A stretch of DNA of 64,000 nucleotides from Brasenia schreberi (GCA_036023115.1 JAYKKT010000073.1:16449501-16513500), one strand, 5' to 3'. Positions 49,355 through 62,343 are shown, numbered from the stretch's first letter. Notes: generated from the letters alone by a model not told the origin. Translations and numbers: made by a program.

Positions 49355-52300
49355 CTACTGTACCCGAGCTTTTTTGTTAGAGCAACCGGGGCACTTGTAC
49401 TGCTTGATATGTTGGGCTTTGGCTGGGGTTATCTTCACACACTTGCCATGGAACCATGTCTCGCATATGTCGCAACAGATCCAAAATTGGTCTGAAGTAC
49501 TGTTCATGCCACATGCACCACATAGAGCATCCTTATGCTCGTCTTCTTCCTCGTCACCATCCTCATCATCTTGATAAACTTGTGCGGCTCTTGATGTTTT
49601 TGCAGTACTACTGTCTCTCTGCATGGCATAATGCTCATCTAAGAACAAAGTATATACATTGCGCCCACAACCAACACACAGAGAGGAACGCAAACAGCAA
49701 GAACCAGTAAGAATGCAGAACACATAAAATTAATAAATCACTATAACGTGGTAGAGATGGCAATCCCTACCACCCTTCCCCATGTGGGGCAGATTCTCAA
49801 GGCAGAGAAGACCCACGTGCAGGGTGTGGCAGGCTCAGGTTTAAGGTAAACTTACCCCGCCTGCCTTCATATATATATAGACAGAGAGGGGGGGGGGGGG
49901 GATGGAGAGTTGCTAGACTCTCGTACATTCTAGACCGTCTATGTCAATTGAAACTGTTCTCAAGAGTGAATGGTCAAAAAGTAAGTTTTTTCTCAAAAAA
50001 GCAAAATGTACAAAGTGCAACTTGTTTTTTCACTTTTTTGAATCTAGACCATCGATCTTTTCAATCACATTTCTTCACTTTTTTGAATCTAGACCATCGA
50101 TCTTTTCAATCACATGGTATTAGGAGCATGAACGATCTAGCATTTATAACAATGTTATAAAAATCATATTTTATCATACAATATGATTTTATCATGTATC
50201 GTACGTGTATATGATATGATACAAGCGCATGTATCGCAGTATGCGATTTATCGTGTCGTATCGTACGATACAGGATGTATCGTATGAGTCGATGCTGATC
50301 TAGACCATCGATCTTTTCAATCACATTTCTTCACTTTTTTGAATCTAGACCATCGATCTTTTCAATCACATTTCTTCACTTTTTTGAATCTAGACCATCG
50401 ATCTTTTCAATCACATTTCTTCACTTTTTTGAATCTAGACCATCGATCTTTTCAATCACATGGTATTAGGAGCATGAACGATCTAGCATTTATAACAATG
50501 TTATAAAAATCATATTTTATCATACAATACGATTTTATCATGTATCGTACGTGTATATGATATGATACAAGCGCATGTATCGCAGTATGCGATTTATCGT
50601 GTCGTATCGTACGATACGGGATGTATCGTACGAGTCGATGCTGATCTAGACCATCGATCTTTTCAATCACATTTCCTCACTTTTTTGAATCTAGACCATC
50701 GATCTTTTCAATCACATGGTATTAGGAGCATTGAACGATCTAGCATTTATAACAATGTTATAAAAATCATATTTTATCATACAATACGATTTTATCATGT
50801 ATCGTACGTGTATATGATATGATACAAGTGCATGTATCGTAGTATGCGATTTATCGTGTCGTATCGTACGATACGGGATGTATCGTACGAGTCGATGCTG
50901 ATTTTTCAGGTATAAATTACGAAAATTTGAAGTTCGAAAATCATTTCTGCTTCTTTCCAAACCCTTTTCACATTGTTCCCTTGTTACCAGGTCCTTTTTT
51001 ATCCTTGTTCTTTCTTATTTCAAGGTTTATTTACAAGATTTTCAAGTGTTTCCCCAATCCAACTCCCTATCTTTAGGGCTTTTGTCAAATTTGTGGCATA
51101 TCTTTCCTTTTGCATTCTACCCAATTTTTCACTTGACAAATTTAGAAGTTTTACAGATTATGTGATACTTAACCTCTAAAAAGCATTTTTCTTCTTCTTG
51201 ATTATCCACTATTGTCTTAATGGCTTCCGATCGAGTTAATTTAACATGAAAATATTGCACCCCGGCGTACGAAAATAATAGGCTTGTGAATAAGTGCATG
51301 TTTTGTAATGCAGTAAAGCATAGCGATATTTCTCATATTAAACACCACTTTGCGGGAACCAAAAAGATACTAGTCTTCTCCTCGGGTTCCTGAAGCAGTG
51401 AAGTACGAGATTTAGAAGGTATTGGAGGCTTCGAAAGAGAAGAAGAGATTAAGGGTGAGAGAGGAGGCAAAAATAGGTGGTTGGGATATGTCTTAACTAT
51501 TTGAAGATACTTATGAAGGGATGTATGGTGATGAATTTCATGGTACAACAGATGACTGAAGAGGAGAGGAAAAAACGAGAAAAGAGAAAAAGTATAGGTT
51601 TTGGTGGTAGTAGCAATAGAGCTCCTATTCCATTACAAAAGCTTCTACTCGCCTGATGCCTACGAGGAGTACTAGAGAAGGAGCTAGAGCCAGAGATAGT
51701 GGGATGCCTTCCACGTACGACTCATAAAGCTCAGCCAAACATTAGATCAGCTATGGTTTCAAATGAGGCAATTGAGAAAGTAGATTTTAAGTATGCCTAT
51801 TTTTTTATGAAAATTGTCTCCCTTTCAATATTGCAAACTCTTTTTTTTCAAAGTATGGCATATGCTATTGCTACTGTGTGATCGTTATAGAGTCTCTTTG
51901 CTTTGAGGGGGCACATTATTGTAGAAATGGGTTGATATTTTTAATGCATGGAGTTTTGAATTTAGGGAGTCGTAGATACAAGATATTTTATTATGGTTGG
52001 TGGGTGGATAGAAGGTCAGCGAAGGACTTCTTCATCTATTATCCCAAAGGGATAATGTTTTTAAAATCATATGACTTTTCCGGATAATTTACTCCTTATT
52101 TTCGAGGAAGTAGGTATTTTAAATGTTGTTCAATTCATTACTGATAATGTTGCAAATTTTAGAGTAGATGGTAAGATGCTTGAGGCAAACCATCCATCTT
52201 TAGTATGGACTTCATGTGTTGCACATTGCATAGACTTAGTGTTTGAAGATTTTAGTGCAATGGATGAAATAAGAGGGACTATAGAAGCATACAAAAATGT

Positions 52301-54030
52301 TACAAAGTTTATTTATAATCATTCTTCTGTATTGTATTTGATGCAAATCCATACAAGTGGAAAAGAATTGATTAGGCCTTCATTGACAAGATTTACTACG
52401 AATATCATTACTGTGCAAAGTCTTGTCATGCAAAAAAATGCATTAAAAAATTGTTTTCATATGGTGAATGAGGTTTTATTAGTTGGTCTAGAAAGCGAGA
52501 GGGGATTGTTGTGGTAGATATTTTAAATGCTGATTTTTGGAAAAATTGCAGCAAATTTTTGAGGTAATGAAGATGGTGGATAGTGTATATATATGATGCT
52601 ATGTATGGATAAAGCCAAATTGAAAATACAAGTAAACCTTAACCGCAAGCAGTCACTTCTAAAAAAAGGTTTAGAAGATATTTGATGGCATCATGATTTG
52701 TATGCTGCATATTTTCTTAACCCTTGTATTCGATTTTCACCCAACTTTGTGGAGGATAAAGAAGTAAAAAAGGGTATATTAAATGTAATTGACCTTGTTA
52801 AAGATTATCTACTCGTTGCAATATCTATTTACAGTTAAGCAAGTATATACAGAGTGTTGGAGATTTTGGAAGGCCAATTACAATCCAACTCCGCTCTTAA
52901 ATACGATCAGGTATTATGTGTTTTTATTGATATTCATTTAAGTTATCAATTGATTGACTTTTAGTGTTTCTTATTAATTATTATCGTGTTTTATTTTAGA
53001 TGAATGGTAGGCTCGCTTTAGTGTAAATGCACCGAATTTGGCAAGGTTTGCTCAACGTATATTGAGCCAAATATTCAGTTCGAGTGGGTGCGAGAAAAAT
53101 TAGAGTTTTTTCGAATGCATTCACACGAAAAAGCGAAACGGACTGGAGCATTCTCGATTGCTTGATTTTGTATATGTCGACTACAACATGAAATTAAGGC
53201 AAAGGTAATAATTTTAAGATATGTATTGTTTGTTGTTGCTTAGTTCTTTCTTAATCATATTAATAAAAATGATTGATATGATTATATTGTATTTGATATT
53301 CTTTATAATTTGAATATTCTTTCTTTAAAGACAAATGCAAAATTATGTAAGAAGGGCAAGGAATGTGCCATATGACCCATTGAGCTATGAAAATGTTGAT
53401 ATTCCTGATGATTGGGTCAAAGAGGAGGAGCCCCCTATCAATTTAGAGGATGAAAACGGGAGGACACTCCAAACAGAAGCAAAACTTGGAGTTGGAGATT
53501 ATGATGAAAATGAAGGTGTTATGGGCGGATCCAATTGTAGAGGAGAAAGAGAGGAGATGATGATGATGGTGGTGATCCTGACTATGTCGATTATAATGCT
53601 TTTGTTTATTATGATCCACGTTGTGGATGATTGTAATTTGTTTTGACTTTTAAATGTAACTTTATAACGTTTTGGTCTTAAATCTCTTGATGATTGTAAG
53701 TTGTAACTTTGTTGTTTATTAATTAAACTCCAAAGGTACTATTCAGCATTCACGTTATGGTATGGATGCTTCTTCATTATAAGATATTTTGTTATGATAC
53801 GGATGTTAATTCATTGTGTTATATATGTTTTGTTCATTAATTTTCATTTTTTTTATTTTTTTAACACAAAAAATAGAAATTTACATTGTATCGTATGGTA
53901 CAGTATGGTACGATATAAGTATATCGGTGCCCTATGCGATATGGGCACAGATATGGTTTTTATAAAATTGATTTATAAGAGTCCACTATATTATATATAT
54001 CATGTATATAAACAAGCACGCACACACACC

Positions 54031-54071
<41 letters not shown>

Positions 54072-57000
54072 GTGTGTGTGTGTGTACACATTTTATAGCT
54101 ACATACATTCTATATAAACATATATATATATATATATATTTTAATATCATCCTCAATTTAATAATATGAAATACCATAGAGTAGATTATAAAATATATGG
54201 TATTACTATTAATTGAGTTTCTAACAATAACAAAAAAACTAAGCCTTTTCCCATACTAGACGGGGTCGGCTACATGGATTCTTTGTTTCCACAAAGCTTT
54301 ATCATGTGCCATGTTAACACTTAACTCACAATAAGCTAGATCATTCTTTATTATTTCTTTCCAACACTTTTGTGGTTGTCCTCTACCTCTTTTAATACTT
54401 TTCAAATTTAGTTTTTCATACCTTCTTACATGTTCTTCTTTTGATCTTCTTTTTATATATACAAATCATCTTAAACGATATTCTCTCATTTTATCCTATA
54501 TTGGTGTCCCTCCTAATTTGTTTCTAATAACCTCATTATGTATACGGCCTTTTCTTATATGATCACTCATCCATCTCAACATCTTCATTTATGTGACACA
54601 CACCTTTTGCTCATGTTGATAATTAACTGTCCAACACTTAGAACCATAAAACATGGAAGTCTAATTGCTGCTCTATAATATTTACCTTTTAACTTTAATG
54701 ATATCTTCTTATCATAAAGAATACCTGATGCTCCTCTCCATTTTAACCAACCAGCATTAATTCTATGCGTAACATCTCCACAAATTCTTCTATCACTCTG
54801 AAAAATTGACCCTACGTATTTAAAACTTTCCTTTGGGGGGCTGCAATGTGTGCCAATTTTAATTTCTATATCCTTTGAAGTACCCAAATGATCAAACTTA
54901 CATTCCATATATTCTGTCTTTGTTCTACTAAGTCAGAAGCCTTTACTTTCTAATGTTTCTCTCTATAGTTCCAATTTTCTATTAACTTTTTCCTTAGACT
55001 CCTCAACTAACACAATGTCATCTCCAAATAACATACACTAAGATACTTCATCTTGAATATGTTTTGTTAACTCATCAATCACCATTATAAATAAGTATGG
55101 ACTTAAAGTTGATCCTTGAGGTAACCCAATATTAACTTCAAAGAAGTTTGTCATTCCTTCACGAGTCCTCACACATGTTTTTGCACCATCGTACATGTTT
55201 CTTATAAGGTTTATGTATGCCAATGGGATACCTCTTTTTTCCAAGGTTTTCCAAAGAACCTCTCTTGATACCCTATTATAAGCTTTTTCTAGATCAATAA
55301 ATATCATGTGAAGGTTTTTTTTTTTTGCTCTAAAATGTTATATAAGACGTCTCAAAAGGTGAATCGCTTTAATAGTAGATCTATCTGACATGAATTCAAA
55401 TTGGTTCTCTGTTGTACTCGATATTTGTCTTAACCTACGTTCGATAATTCTTTTCCATAATTTCATAATATGGCTCATTAACTTGATACCCCAATAATTC
55501 ACACAATTCTGAATGTCTCCCTTGTTCTTATATATGGGTATAAGTGCACTCGTTCTTGATTCCTTGGGCATCTTTTGGTTTCTCCATATTTCATTAAATA
55601 GCCATATGAAACAAGTGATTCCTGTTTCTCGTATGATTTTCCAAACTTCTATTAACTGAGTTTCTATAGAAAAATATTATTTGTTGTGGGTTGAAGTGAG
55701 AATGAGCCAGTTATACCAGGATCCCCAAGACCCAACCAGTGGCCGGGCAGGGAGAGGCCTAGTTTGAGGTTTCCTGGATGAAACCCCACCCCATTGTCAT
55801 CCCTATAATGTGGAAACAACTATCTAGAATCTAATGACTTACCCCCCTTGTCAACAAAATTTGTTGAAAACCAAGTGACTTAGCTACGTGGAGAGAGAGA
55901 TAGTCATAAGCTAAATGTAACCCCTTACTTATTGTTTCTCAAAGAAATTACGACTGAAAGCAGGCATCTTGAACTGTTGAACAGATGGACTGAACATAGC
56001 AGGAACAACATCGTCATACATACCTTACTCTTGCTGTTACCATTATTTGCAACACTTGATACTTCTTGTGCTTCCTTTTTCCCTGTAACTACCTCATAAA
56101 TGGTTGGAAGACCATTAATCATGTTAAATAGCCGCCTTCTGCAATCACAAGCACATAGTCAAGTAAGGAGATGGTCAACTCTGTCATCAAATATTGGTGC
56201 ACAGTTTCAGATGAAAGTGGGAAAATACTCTCTAAATTGCACTCATGATACCAAACTCCATCTTCAAAGTTAGGGATAGTGTAACATTGTCCAGTGCACT
56301 TGATACTTAAAGGTGTTCCAAAGCGCTTGATGAGTGGACATGGAGAATTTGGGATCACAAAAGTCAACCAAGAACAACTTATTGAGTTCCTCTACCCATA
56401 GGCCTTATACTCCACAAGTGTACAAAGATATGAGTCAAAGATGTTCTACGTTCAACTGGTTCAGGTTGCAAAAGAAAAAAGAAAAGAACTACATCAGATC
56501 CATGAGGTGTCTGGTGGACATTAATACATCTATTTGTGGTTCTAAGTATGATGAAACAATGGTCACAGCAAAAACTTGAACTCCAGGAGAACTGTTACAA
56601 AGAAGAAGCATGATCTAGAAAACTTGTACTATCCAAATTTGAACACTATAATGCAACATTTAAGGTTTAGTTTTCTCTTACATTATATGTAGTTTAAACA
56701 TATCTACAAGGGGAAATGATTTATATCAAGTTGGTCCATAGATGCTTTTTGAGGACAAAAGCACTTGCCTACCTTTATTAAACAGCAATACAATGGGAAA
56801 ATGTGTCATCCAGCTAAGTTGTGCATGCAAGTGTCATCCGACATTCTTCATGCACTGTTTTATCTCTTCAATCAGCAAACTATGATACTGTTCAAGAGAC
56901 CTCAAGACAAAGAAATGCATGAAATAATAAGGTTCCAAGAACCATAGTTGTACAATAAACAACACAAGGCTGACATTAGCAAACATTTTCTTATGCACCA

Positions 57001-60000
57001 GAACGAGAGACCAAACATCAGTTATTTCTGATGATAATGTGGCATTAAAAGTACTTTGCTAATTAGCTATCTACCAACAAGTGAACCATTATGCTGACCA
57101 ATGAACAGGAGGCACCACTTATTGTTGTTTCCAGTGTCTACTTTCTTAATCAGTTTCTAACCAGGTTCAATAAAAACAAAGGAATGATATGCACACCACT
57201 ACCTGGCAGCAATAAGACCTACAGACAAGCGCACAAAAGTATGATTAACTTGACTGAAGCCCTAATACTTTTGTTGGTGCAATTCATATGCACTGAAACT
57301 GAGGTAAATGAAGAGAAAGGAGAAGAGGACAAGTAGTTCACATGGGACAATCCAAACTCATTGGGGATATAAGCTTCCATTCATATCCATATCGTAACTG
57401 TCTCTGGGGGTCTCTTACCATGATAACGATATACAACTACTCGCAACTATAGCAGGACGAATCAACTTCGCTTTGAAGAAAAAACAAACAATACACAACA
57501 AATAAGAAAGTGAGGCTTATAAGAATGTGTCAACCACCACTGGACCAGCAATAACACCTCAATGGCCCAAAGAGAACAAATAAGTGAGCCAATTCTTTTT
57601 TAATGCAGCTACAATCTGCCTTCAAAATAGAAATGCTAGATGAACAAAGAAGACAAACAAATGGACAGAAAGAAACCAGAAGTTTAGTAATAAAAAATGA
57701 CTGGATGAAGAACTCTAGACAAGGCTCTTTCCTGTCCATTTTCTCTTTTTATTTGATAAAAACATAGTAAACCAAAACCTGAACAAGACGAACCTGTCAT
57801 TTTTATCAAACCCAAATCGTATCCCAAAATAGAAGGCAAGAGAAATCAGCCACGAATCACTGTGAACAGCAACAAGCTTAACCCAATCTTCTTCCGACAT
57901 GCCGTCCCTAGAGAAATTGATTCCTAATACTGGTTCCGGAAGCTCTGGAGGTACTTCTTCTGCTGGGAGATTAACTTCCCAGGACTCATTAGGAAATCCA
58001 TATAAGCATAAATTTTCCTTCTCTGTCATTACCACAATGATACACTTGTTCTAGTGAAATCTCAAAGTAAAAATAAGCAAAACTAAATGAAAGTTTCTAT
58101 GACAAAATGAAAAAATAATTAGCATGAACTCCCAAGCATAAGGACCAACAAAATGCAATGGGAAATAAAAAGTTCAACATTCACTGACAGAATAAGAGAA
58201 TTTCATGCAAAATTTGAAGGGTCGAACTTGAAGTCACGACTCATAATCAAAATCACCAATCATTGAGACCTTTGGTAACAAAAGGTATATTTTCAACACT
58301 GGGTAGTGTTGATCAAGCATTTACTAAATGATAGTAGGCCCACAGCATGAATAAAATTAGTCTCACCAAGTCTGCAACTGAATTGGCTACAGAAAGTGCT
58401 CAAGTGCTAAGGCGGACATGAATGCAACAAGTTTGATGTACCCGATATTACTGTAGCACCACTTTTGGTTTGGCCATCCAGCTTCTATTACCAAGCGAGA
58501 TTGTCAAAAACGGCTGAACACAAAACTGTAAACCTTCTTCCACACCATGTGGGTCAGCTAGACGGTGCAACCAGTGTCATAAGTAAGACAGATTACGAGG
58601 ATTATCATATTGCAAGACATTTGTGATAAGATACTCAAATGTATCATAAAAAATTGGCATATTATCCGTATTGGTTATATTGTATGATCCGAGTACATAT
58701 AGTGTACAACTTGTACCATATACCGAAGAAACCTGGGTTCAGCAGGAGCAGGGTGCAAATAGTAGGATCCAAGATTTTATCTTTTGGTAGGAGAGGAAAA
58801 GTTGGGTATTACCAATGGAAGATTGCAGAGAGGTTGACAACATCCATGAATTGGGATGGACAAACATGTGGAGTTGCAACTCATAATGCCTGATGGTGGT
58901 TGTGACAACAGCATTGAATTGGTGCATGGAAAAGTGGGAAGAAATAAACTTTGACACCAAAACTTATCCAATAAGGCTTGGGATATAGGCAGCGGTTGGT
59001 GGGATATAGCCTCAAAAATGGATGATTGTTAGACACCATCAAGCAAGGATCAACTTTGTCATAGGCGAATGATGGTCGGGACAATTAGCAAAAGATGAAG
59101 AAAGAAGTGGGAAGCAGTAATTAGTAGTTGAAGGCCCGTTACAGGCATGATCATGCAAAGTTGTAGCAGCCAATGTGGCAAAAAATTGCACCGGATCCGT
59201 ATTCCAAGCAGTACTGACACCCACAATATGCAGTGTCGTATAAAAAATACACTATGTATTCAATATTTAACGAATAAACCTAACCAAATATTTCTTCAAA
59301 AAAGAAGAAAAATCAAGAGAAGTTTTCACTCCCACAGACATAGCATTAATTTGATTTATATATTCTCTACAAGTTCCCAATTTGGTAATTTTCATGGTTA
59401 GATATTTCAGAAATGAGTCAAGTATCAATAACAGTAAGTAGGATCTGAGTTCAGATTCGCAGGATCAGGCCCAGGATTCAACCGTTGACAAGGAGACCCT
59501 ATTTTAGTTAACGTGGTACAAAGACTGACCATGGGAGAGCTCTGCTCACTCACTCATTCCATCCTCCCTGACCTCCTTCTTATGGTTCCTTTAAAGAAAA
59601 GTCTTTTCCCTTCCTCATCTCTGGGCACTCAAAATCTCAGCCTTGTTGAAGAAGCCAGCAGGGGTGTTGGAGGTCCTCCTAGTGAGAGATAAAGGATTGA
59701 AGAACACCAGTCTTTATTGAAACTTGATTATCTTCATTGTTTCTTCCTTCTTGAATTATCTTGTTGTTGCTTGTGCATAGTACTTGTAATTCTTCTATAT
59801 ATTTTCCTTTCTTGTGAGAAAGAGGGCAGACAAATGAGCCTCTTATACATGTTTTGGGGTTAAAACCCCACGTATCGTTTTCACGTGACTAAAAGAAGAA
59901 AAAAGGAAAACATTGCCAACTTCTACAATATGACATTTATCATACAACATGGTGTAATTTGCACCAGATCATTTAATACAACTTGATACGCCATTGATCA

Positions 60001-62108
60001 CAATTCAGGTACATGAATTATGAATTTATATAATTGTCTGAAGTTGGTTGCATCAAAGTTATAGCCGACAAAATTTTTAGGAGAAACAACAAAGTGAAAC
60101 AATGATCAGCTGAAGTTGGTCGTTGTACCTATCTAGTTGGGACCTTTTAGATTTTCTTTTATGATCTTTAGGGATTTTATATCTTTTACTTAGAAGAAGG
60201 CTTCTACAATAAGCATCAGTACATATCATCATGATCTTGTTGCTCAACATGAATGATATGGGATCCTTATAGATACTTAAAGCACTGTGGAAAAACAAGA
60301 ACTTCTTAAGAGGCCATCAACCCTAGTAGTATTCTCAAGTATACATGTTTTAACTCGTTGCTATAAGTATCGTGATCAACCTTTACCGTAAAAGCTCAAT
60401 GATATGATCCATATTGATATTATCATATCCCTTTTAAATTTTAATTGAAATATATAAAAAAGCATCACTATAATACTGGTACAGAGCACTACCATGCACA
60501 CCCTTGTATCTTAAGATGCCCAATACAGCATCAAACATGATAATTGATACAATATCTCATATAATATGCACAATGTGTCACATGACTCAAGCTAATAACT
60601 TAAGAGTGGAATTTAGAAGGAATCATGTGCACTATTCTGCTAGAAAGGTTGCATGCCTGTAAAAAGATTCAAAGAGTTTCTAGAATGGATGTGAGCTCCC
60701 TGATGCAATCCTCTACTCTTATATCTGAACACAGAACCAGCTATGTAAGTGTGAACCCTCACTACAGGCCGGGTTAGATTTTTAGATGTCAAAAGTAAAC
60801 AAATATCTTGAACAAAATTCCTTTTCCATAGTATCAACACATGCTAAGGGAACCAGAATCCTCTTTGCTGAAAATGGCCTTTATTTTCCTTCATGCACCT
60901 ACTTTATATGATTATATCACATTGTATCAGGAAAAGATGCTACAGGTATTCTGGGAACACTAAAACAGTGAAAGCTATTATCAGCCATAACATGTTTTGT
61001 TTAAGGGAAACATCTGTTGTTAGTGAAGGATGAGGATGGAACACTGGAACCATAATGCATTTGGGCAGAGCGCTCTGCTGTCATCCCCATCCAGTGCTTC
61101 TCAAAGAAGATAAGTTTCTCTTACACAGTCAAAGTAGCAAAAATGGCCATATCCTAATGGAGCCTGAGTAGTGAGTCTAGTGACACAGTGACACGTCCAA
61201 TCTGAGGGCAGCAGCCAAAGGAAGCAACAAACTGAGAGCTAAGATGGCCCAACAAACGGACATTGATAGACATGAACACCTAAAACAGAAATGCCTCCAC
61301 ACAGTGGGAACACGACTCAGTACAAAACAAATGAGTATAAATCATCCATGTATGTAATGCATAAAGAGTACTCTAAGAAAGAGTTCCATACAAAGTATTC
61401 CAAAAGGAAACGTTCCTTTAAAATACGCACCCAACCGAATTACTATAAAAAGTTAAATTTACGAAGATAATCAAGGTGCATGTCGTTTCCAATGGGTATC
61501 ATGGAAATGGGATCCAGCGTGTCACGGTCGAAGCAATTGAAAAGAATGAAACGCATACAGACGAAGAAAACGGCCCCTCAATAAAGGATAACTAAAAGAA
61601 TGCACCATGCCCGAAATCCCTAGTTCGCTACAATCAGCGCGCTTCAAAATACATATAAAAAAAGAGTGGGACAACCCGAAGTCGTGAGCGCCAAATAATT
61701 AGAACCTCCATACATAATCGGGATAAAGAAGCATAAAGGAAGAGCATTCAGCATTTACCAGGATCGCACTGCCGATAAAACTCGCGAACATCTGCAGAAA
61801 AATAAACAAAACAAAAGGGTAAAACAAAGAATTATGAACAGCAAAATCTCTGAAAACTCCGGCAGAATCAAATCGAGCACAACAGCGAATTTCATAAAGA
61901 GGCAGTCAACCAAAGCGAAACCGCGACGACCCAAGATAACATAGACGAACAAAACGACGACAGGCTTAACGATCGTACAAAAGGGAGAACGAGAAAAAGT
62001 GAAGAGTGAAGCGAAGAGATTACCGGTGGTGAGTGCCTTGATGATTCCAGCCCTTCGGCTCCTGAAATCCTTGAAAACGTCTTCAACCGTTCGCGGAGGA
62101 CCGTCCAT
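49355..62108 (-). CDS. Alfin1-like (AL) PHD-finger protein, five exons
   Basis: Coding exons are 62108-62024, 61791-61759, 58022-57794, 56138-56024 and 49618-49355, with GT-AG junctions and agreeing phases, encoding 241 residues. AL proteins are plant nuclear histone readers that bind H3K4me2/3 through a C-terminal PHD finger and repress or tune stress and seed genes. The N-terminal Alfin domain starts [20 protein letters not shown] and runs to about residue 135, with [20 protein letters not shown] and [10 protein letters not shown]. An acidic linker (172-184) follows, then the PHD finger 187-233: C187, C190, C203, C206, H211, C214, C230, C233, with W200 as an expected cage residue. The stop follows KKARVQ. 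Length and exon order are normal. For the last exon I used the acceptor at 49619-49620, since the upstream AG at 49639 breaks the frame. Intron 4 (49619-56023) holds a hAT element and a LINE. Member number is not assignable. Confidence 0.95.
49865..49902. repeat. TA/GA tract with G-run
   Basis: A short TA and GA tract is followed by a run of about 14 G (49888-49901), inside intron 4 of the Alfin-like gene. Confidence 0.8.
50150..50304 (+). repeat. hAT 2 left end, extra copy A
   Basis: Starts CAATGTTATAAAAATC directly after ATTTATAA (50142-50149) and includes the GTATCG-motif array. It ends at GATGCTGATCTAGACC, where the minisatellite resumes. Confidence 0.9.
50496..50646 (+). repeat. hAT 2 left end, extra copy B
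   Basis: Same as copy A with a few base changes. It is preceded by ATTTATAA (50488-50495) and joined to minisatellite at GATGCTGATCTAGACC. Confidence 0.9.
50745..50752. repeat. Target-site duplication of hAT element 2 (left)
   Basis: ATTTATAA, matching 53971-53978. The same octamer also precedes the two extra end copies. Confidence 0.88.
51240..51360 (+). pseudogene. hAT 2 BED zinc-finger remnant
   Basis: Reads [20 protein letters not shown], the C-x2-C plus His pattern as in hAT 1, followed by FAGTKK. It is truncated by a frameshift. Confidence 0.75.
51860..52517 (+). pseudogene. hAT 2 transposase core remnant
   Basis: Segments in several frames give [49 protein letters not shown] and [14 protein letters not shown], colinear with the hAT 1 core. 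Confidence 0.85.
53335..53646 (+). pseudogene. hAT 2 C-terminal acidic tail
   Basis: Frame with [19 protein letters not shown], matching DPISLDNFDILEDWVMED in hAT 1 at 39767. It lies downstream of the degenerate dimerisation region (53030-53205). Confidence 0.75.
54019..54086. repeat. CA-TA-TG palindromic microsatellite
   Basis: A CA run, a TA run and a TG run in succession form a near-perfect inverted repeat. Confidence 0.9.
54209..54223. repeat. Target-site duplication of intronic LINE (left)
   Basis: TTAATTGAGTTTCTA, matching TTAACTGAGTTTCTA at 55652-55666 with one mismatch. Confidence 0.75.
54224..55651 (-). mobile_element. RTE-type LINE, 5'-truncated, in intron 4 of the Alfin-like gene
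   Basis: On the minus strand it begins inside RT and runs through [11 protein letters not shown] (near 55300) and [13 protein letters not shown] (near 55110) to the 3' end TAGCCGACCCCGTCTAG with tail GGCTTAGTTTTTTTG. The position of the catalytic FADD box near 55025 is changed (Gly for Ala by the plus-strand CATCTCC). Same orientation as the host gene. Flanked by a 15-bp duplication with one mismatch. Confidence 0.88.
55667..56023. other. Remainder of Alfin-like intron 4
   Basis: No further element recognised. It ends at the donor GT of exon 4 (minus strand, 56023-56022). Confidence 0.5.
56139..57793. other. Alfin-like intron 3
   Basis: 1655 bp of AT-rich sequence without recognisable exons or elements. 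Confidence 0.7.
58023..61758. other. Alfin-like intron 2
   Basis: 3736 bp. Several short open frames match nothing known. The stretch 59500-59880 has an LTR-like look, but ends and duplication could not be found. Otherwise featureless. Confidence 0.7.
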
Positions 62109-62310
62109 TTCTCCCTTCCACTTTCAACACCACCACTCAGAAACGAACGTACTCTAGAAACAAACTGGAGACTTTTGCAGATGGGGAGTACCAATAAGCA
62201 CAGAAGACAGGAAATCGCTCGAACGAGAACGAACTCAGACGATGTGCAAGGCAATTCCCAACATGACGAAGAAAAGCGCGAAGAGAAGTGATGACGGGAG
62301 CTCAAAAATA

Positions 62311-62318
62311 CTTTTATA
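62311..62318 (-). promoter_or_regulatory. TATA box of the Alfin-like gene
   Basis: TATAAAAG on the minus strand, about 205 bases upstream of the start codon at 62108. This implies a leader of about 170-180 bases, which is pyrimidine/GC mixed. Confidence 0.6.
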
Positions 62319-62340
62319 CATGAGGCCCACCGTGAGGAGA

Positions 62341-62343
<3 letters not shown>

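Larger units (their letters stand above)
50030..50730. repeat. 45-bp minisatellite interspersed with copies of the hAT end
   Basis: The unit contains CACTTTTTTGAATCTAGACC and ATCGATCTTTTCAATCACAT. Copies occur in three blocks: 50030-50114, about 50300-50460 and about 50645-50717. Each block is followed by GGTATTAGGAGCAT and then a copy of the hAT left end. Confidence 0.92.
50753..53970 (+). mobile_element. hAT-superfamily DNA transposon 2, in intron 4 of the Alfin-like gene
   Basis: 3218 bp, nearly the length of hAT 1. Termini CAATGTTATAAAAATCATAT and, on the opposite strand, CAATTTTATAAAAACCATAT match at 18 of 20 positions and are flanked by the exact 8-bp duplication ATTTATAA. The left end is rich in GTATCG motifs, and fewer occur at the right end. 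The order of BED finger, DUF659-type core and C-terminal region is as in hAT 1, but the sequences differ considerably and frames are badly broken. Confidence 0.9.

Noticed and set aside
49619..49638. Alternative acceptor at 49639-49640 for the last Alfin-like exon
   Set aside because: It would put the PHD finger out of frame. The acceptor at 49619-49620 keeps phase.
49355..49723. A stand-alone PHD protein starting [10 protein letters not shown]
   Set aside because: The upstream residues are intron. The PHD part joins in phase to the Alfin exons at 56024.
50030..50730. Regularly spaced 45-bp repeats resembling a CRISPR-like array
   Set aside because: Repeats are contiguous without unique spacers, and the setting is a plant intron. 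This is a minisatellite.
50000..50905. Centromeric satellite
   Set aside because: Only a few units, and they contain a hAT end with TSD. It is a local rearrangement.
58639..59401. Several overlapping short frames in Alfin-like intron 2
   Set aside because: No family match on either strand, and they fall within an intron of the host gene.
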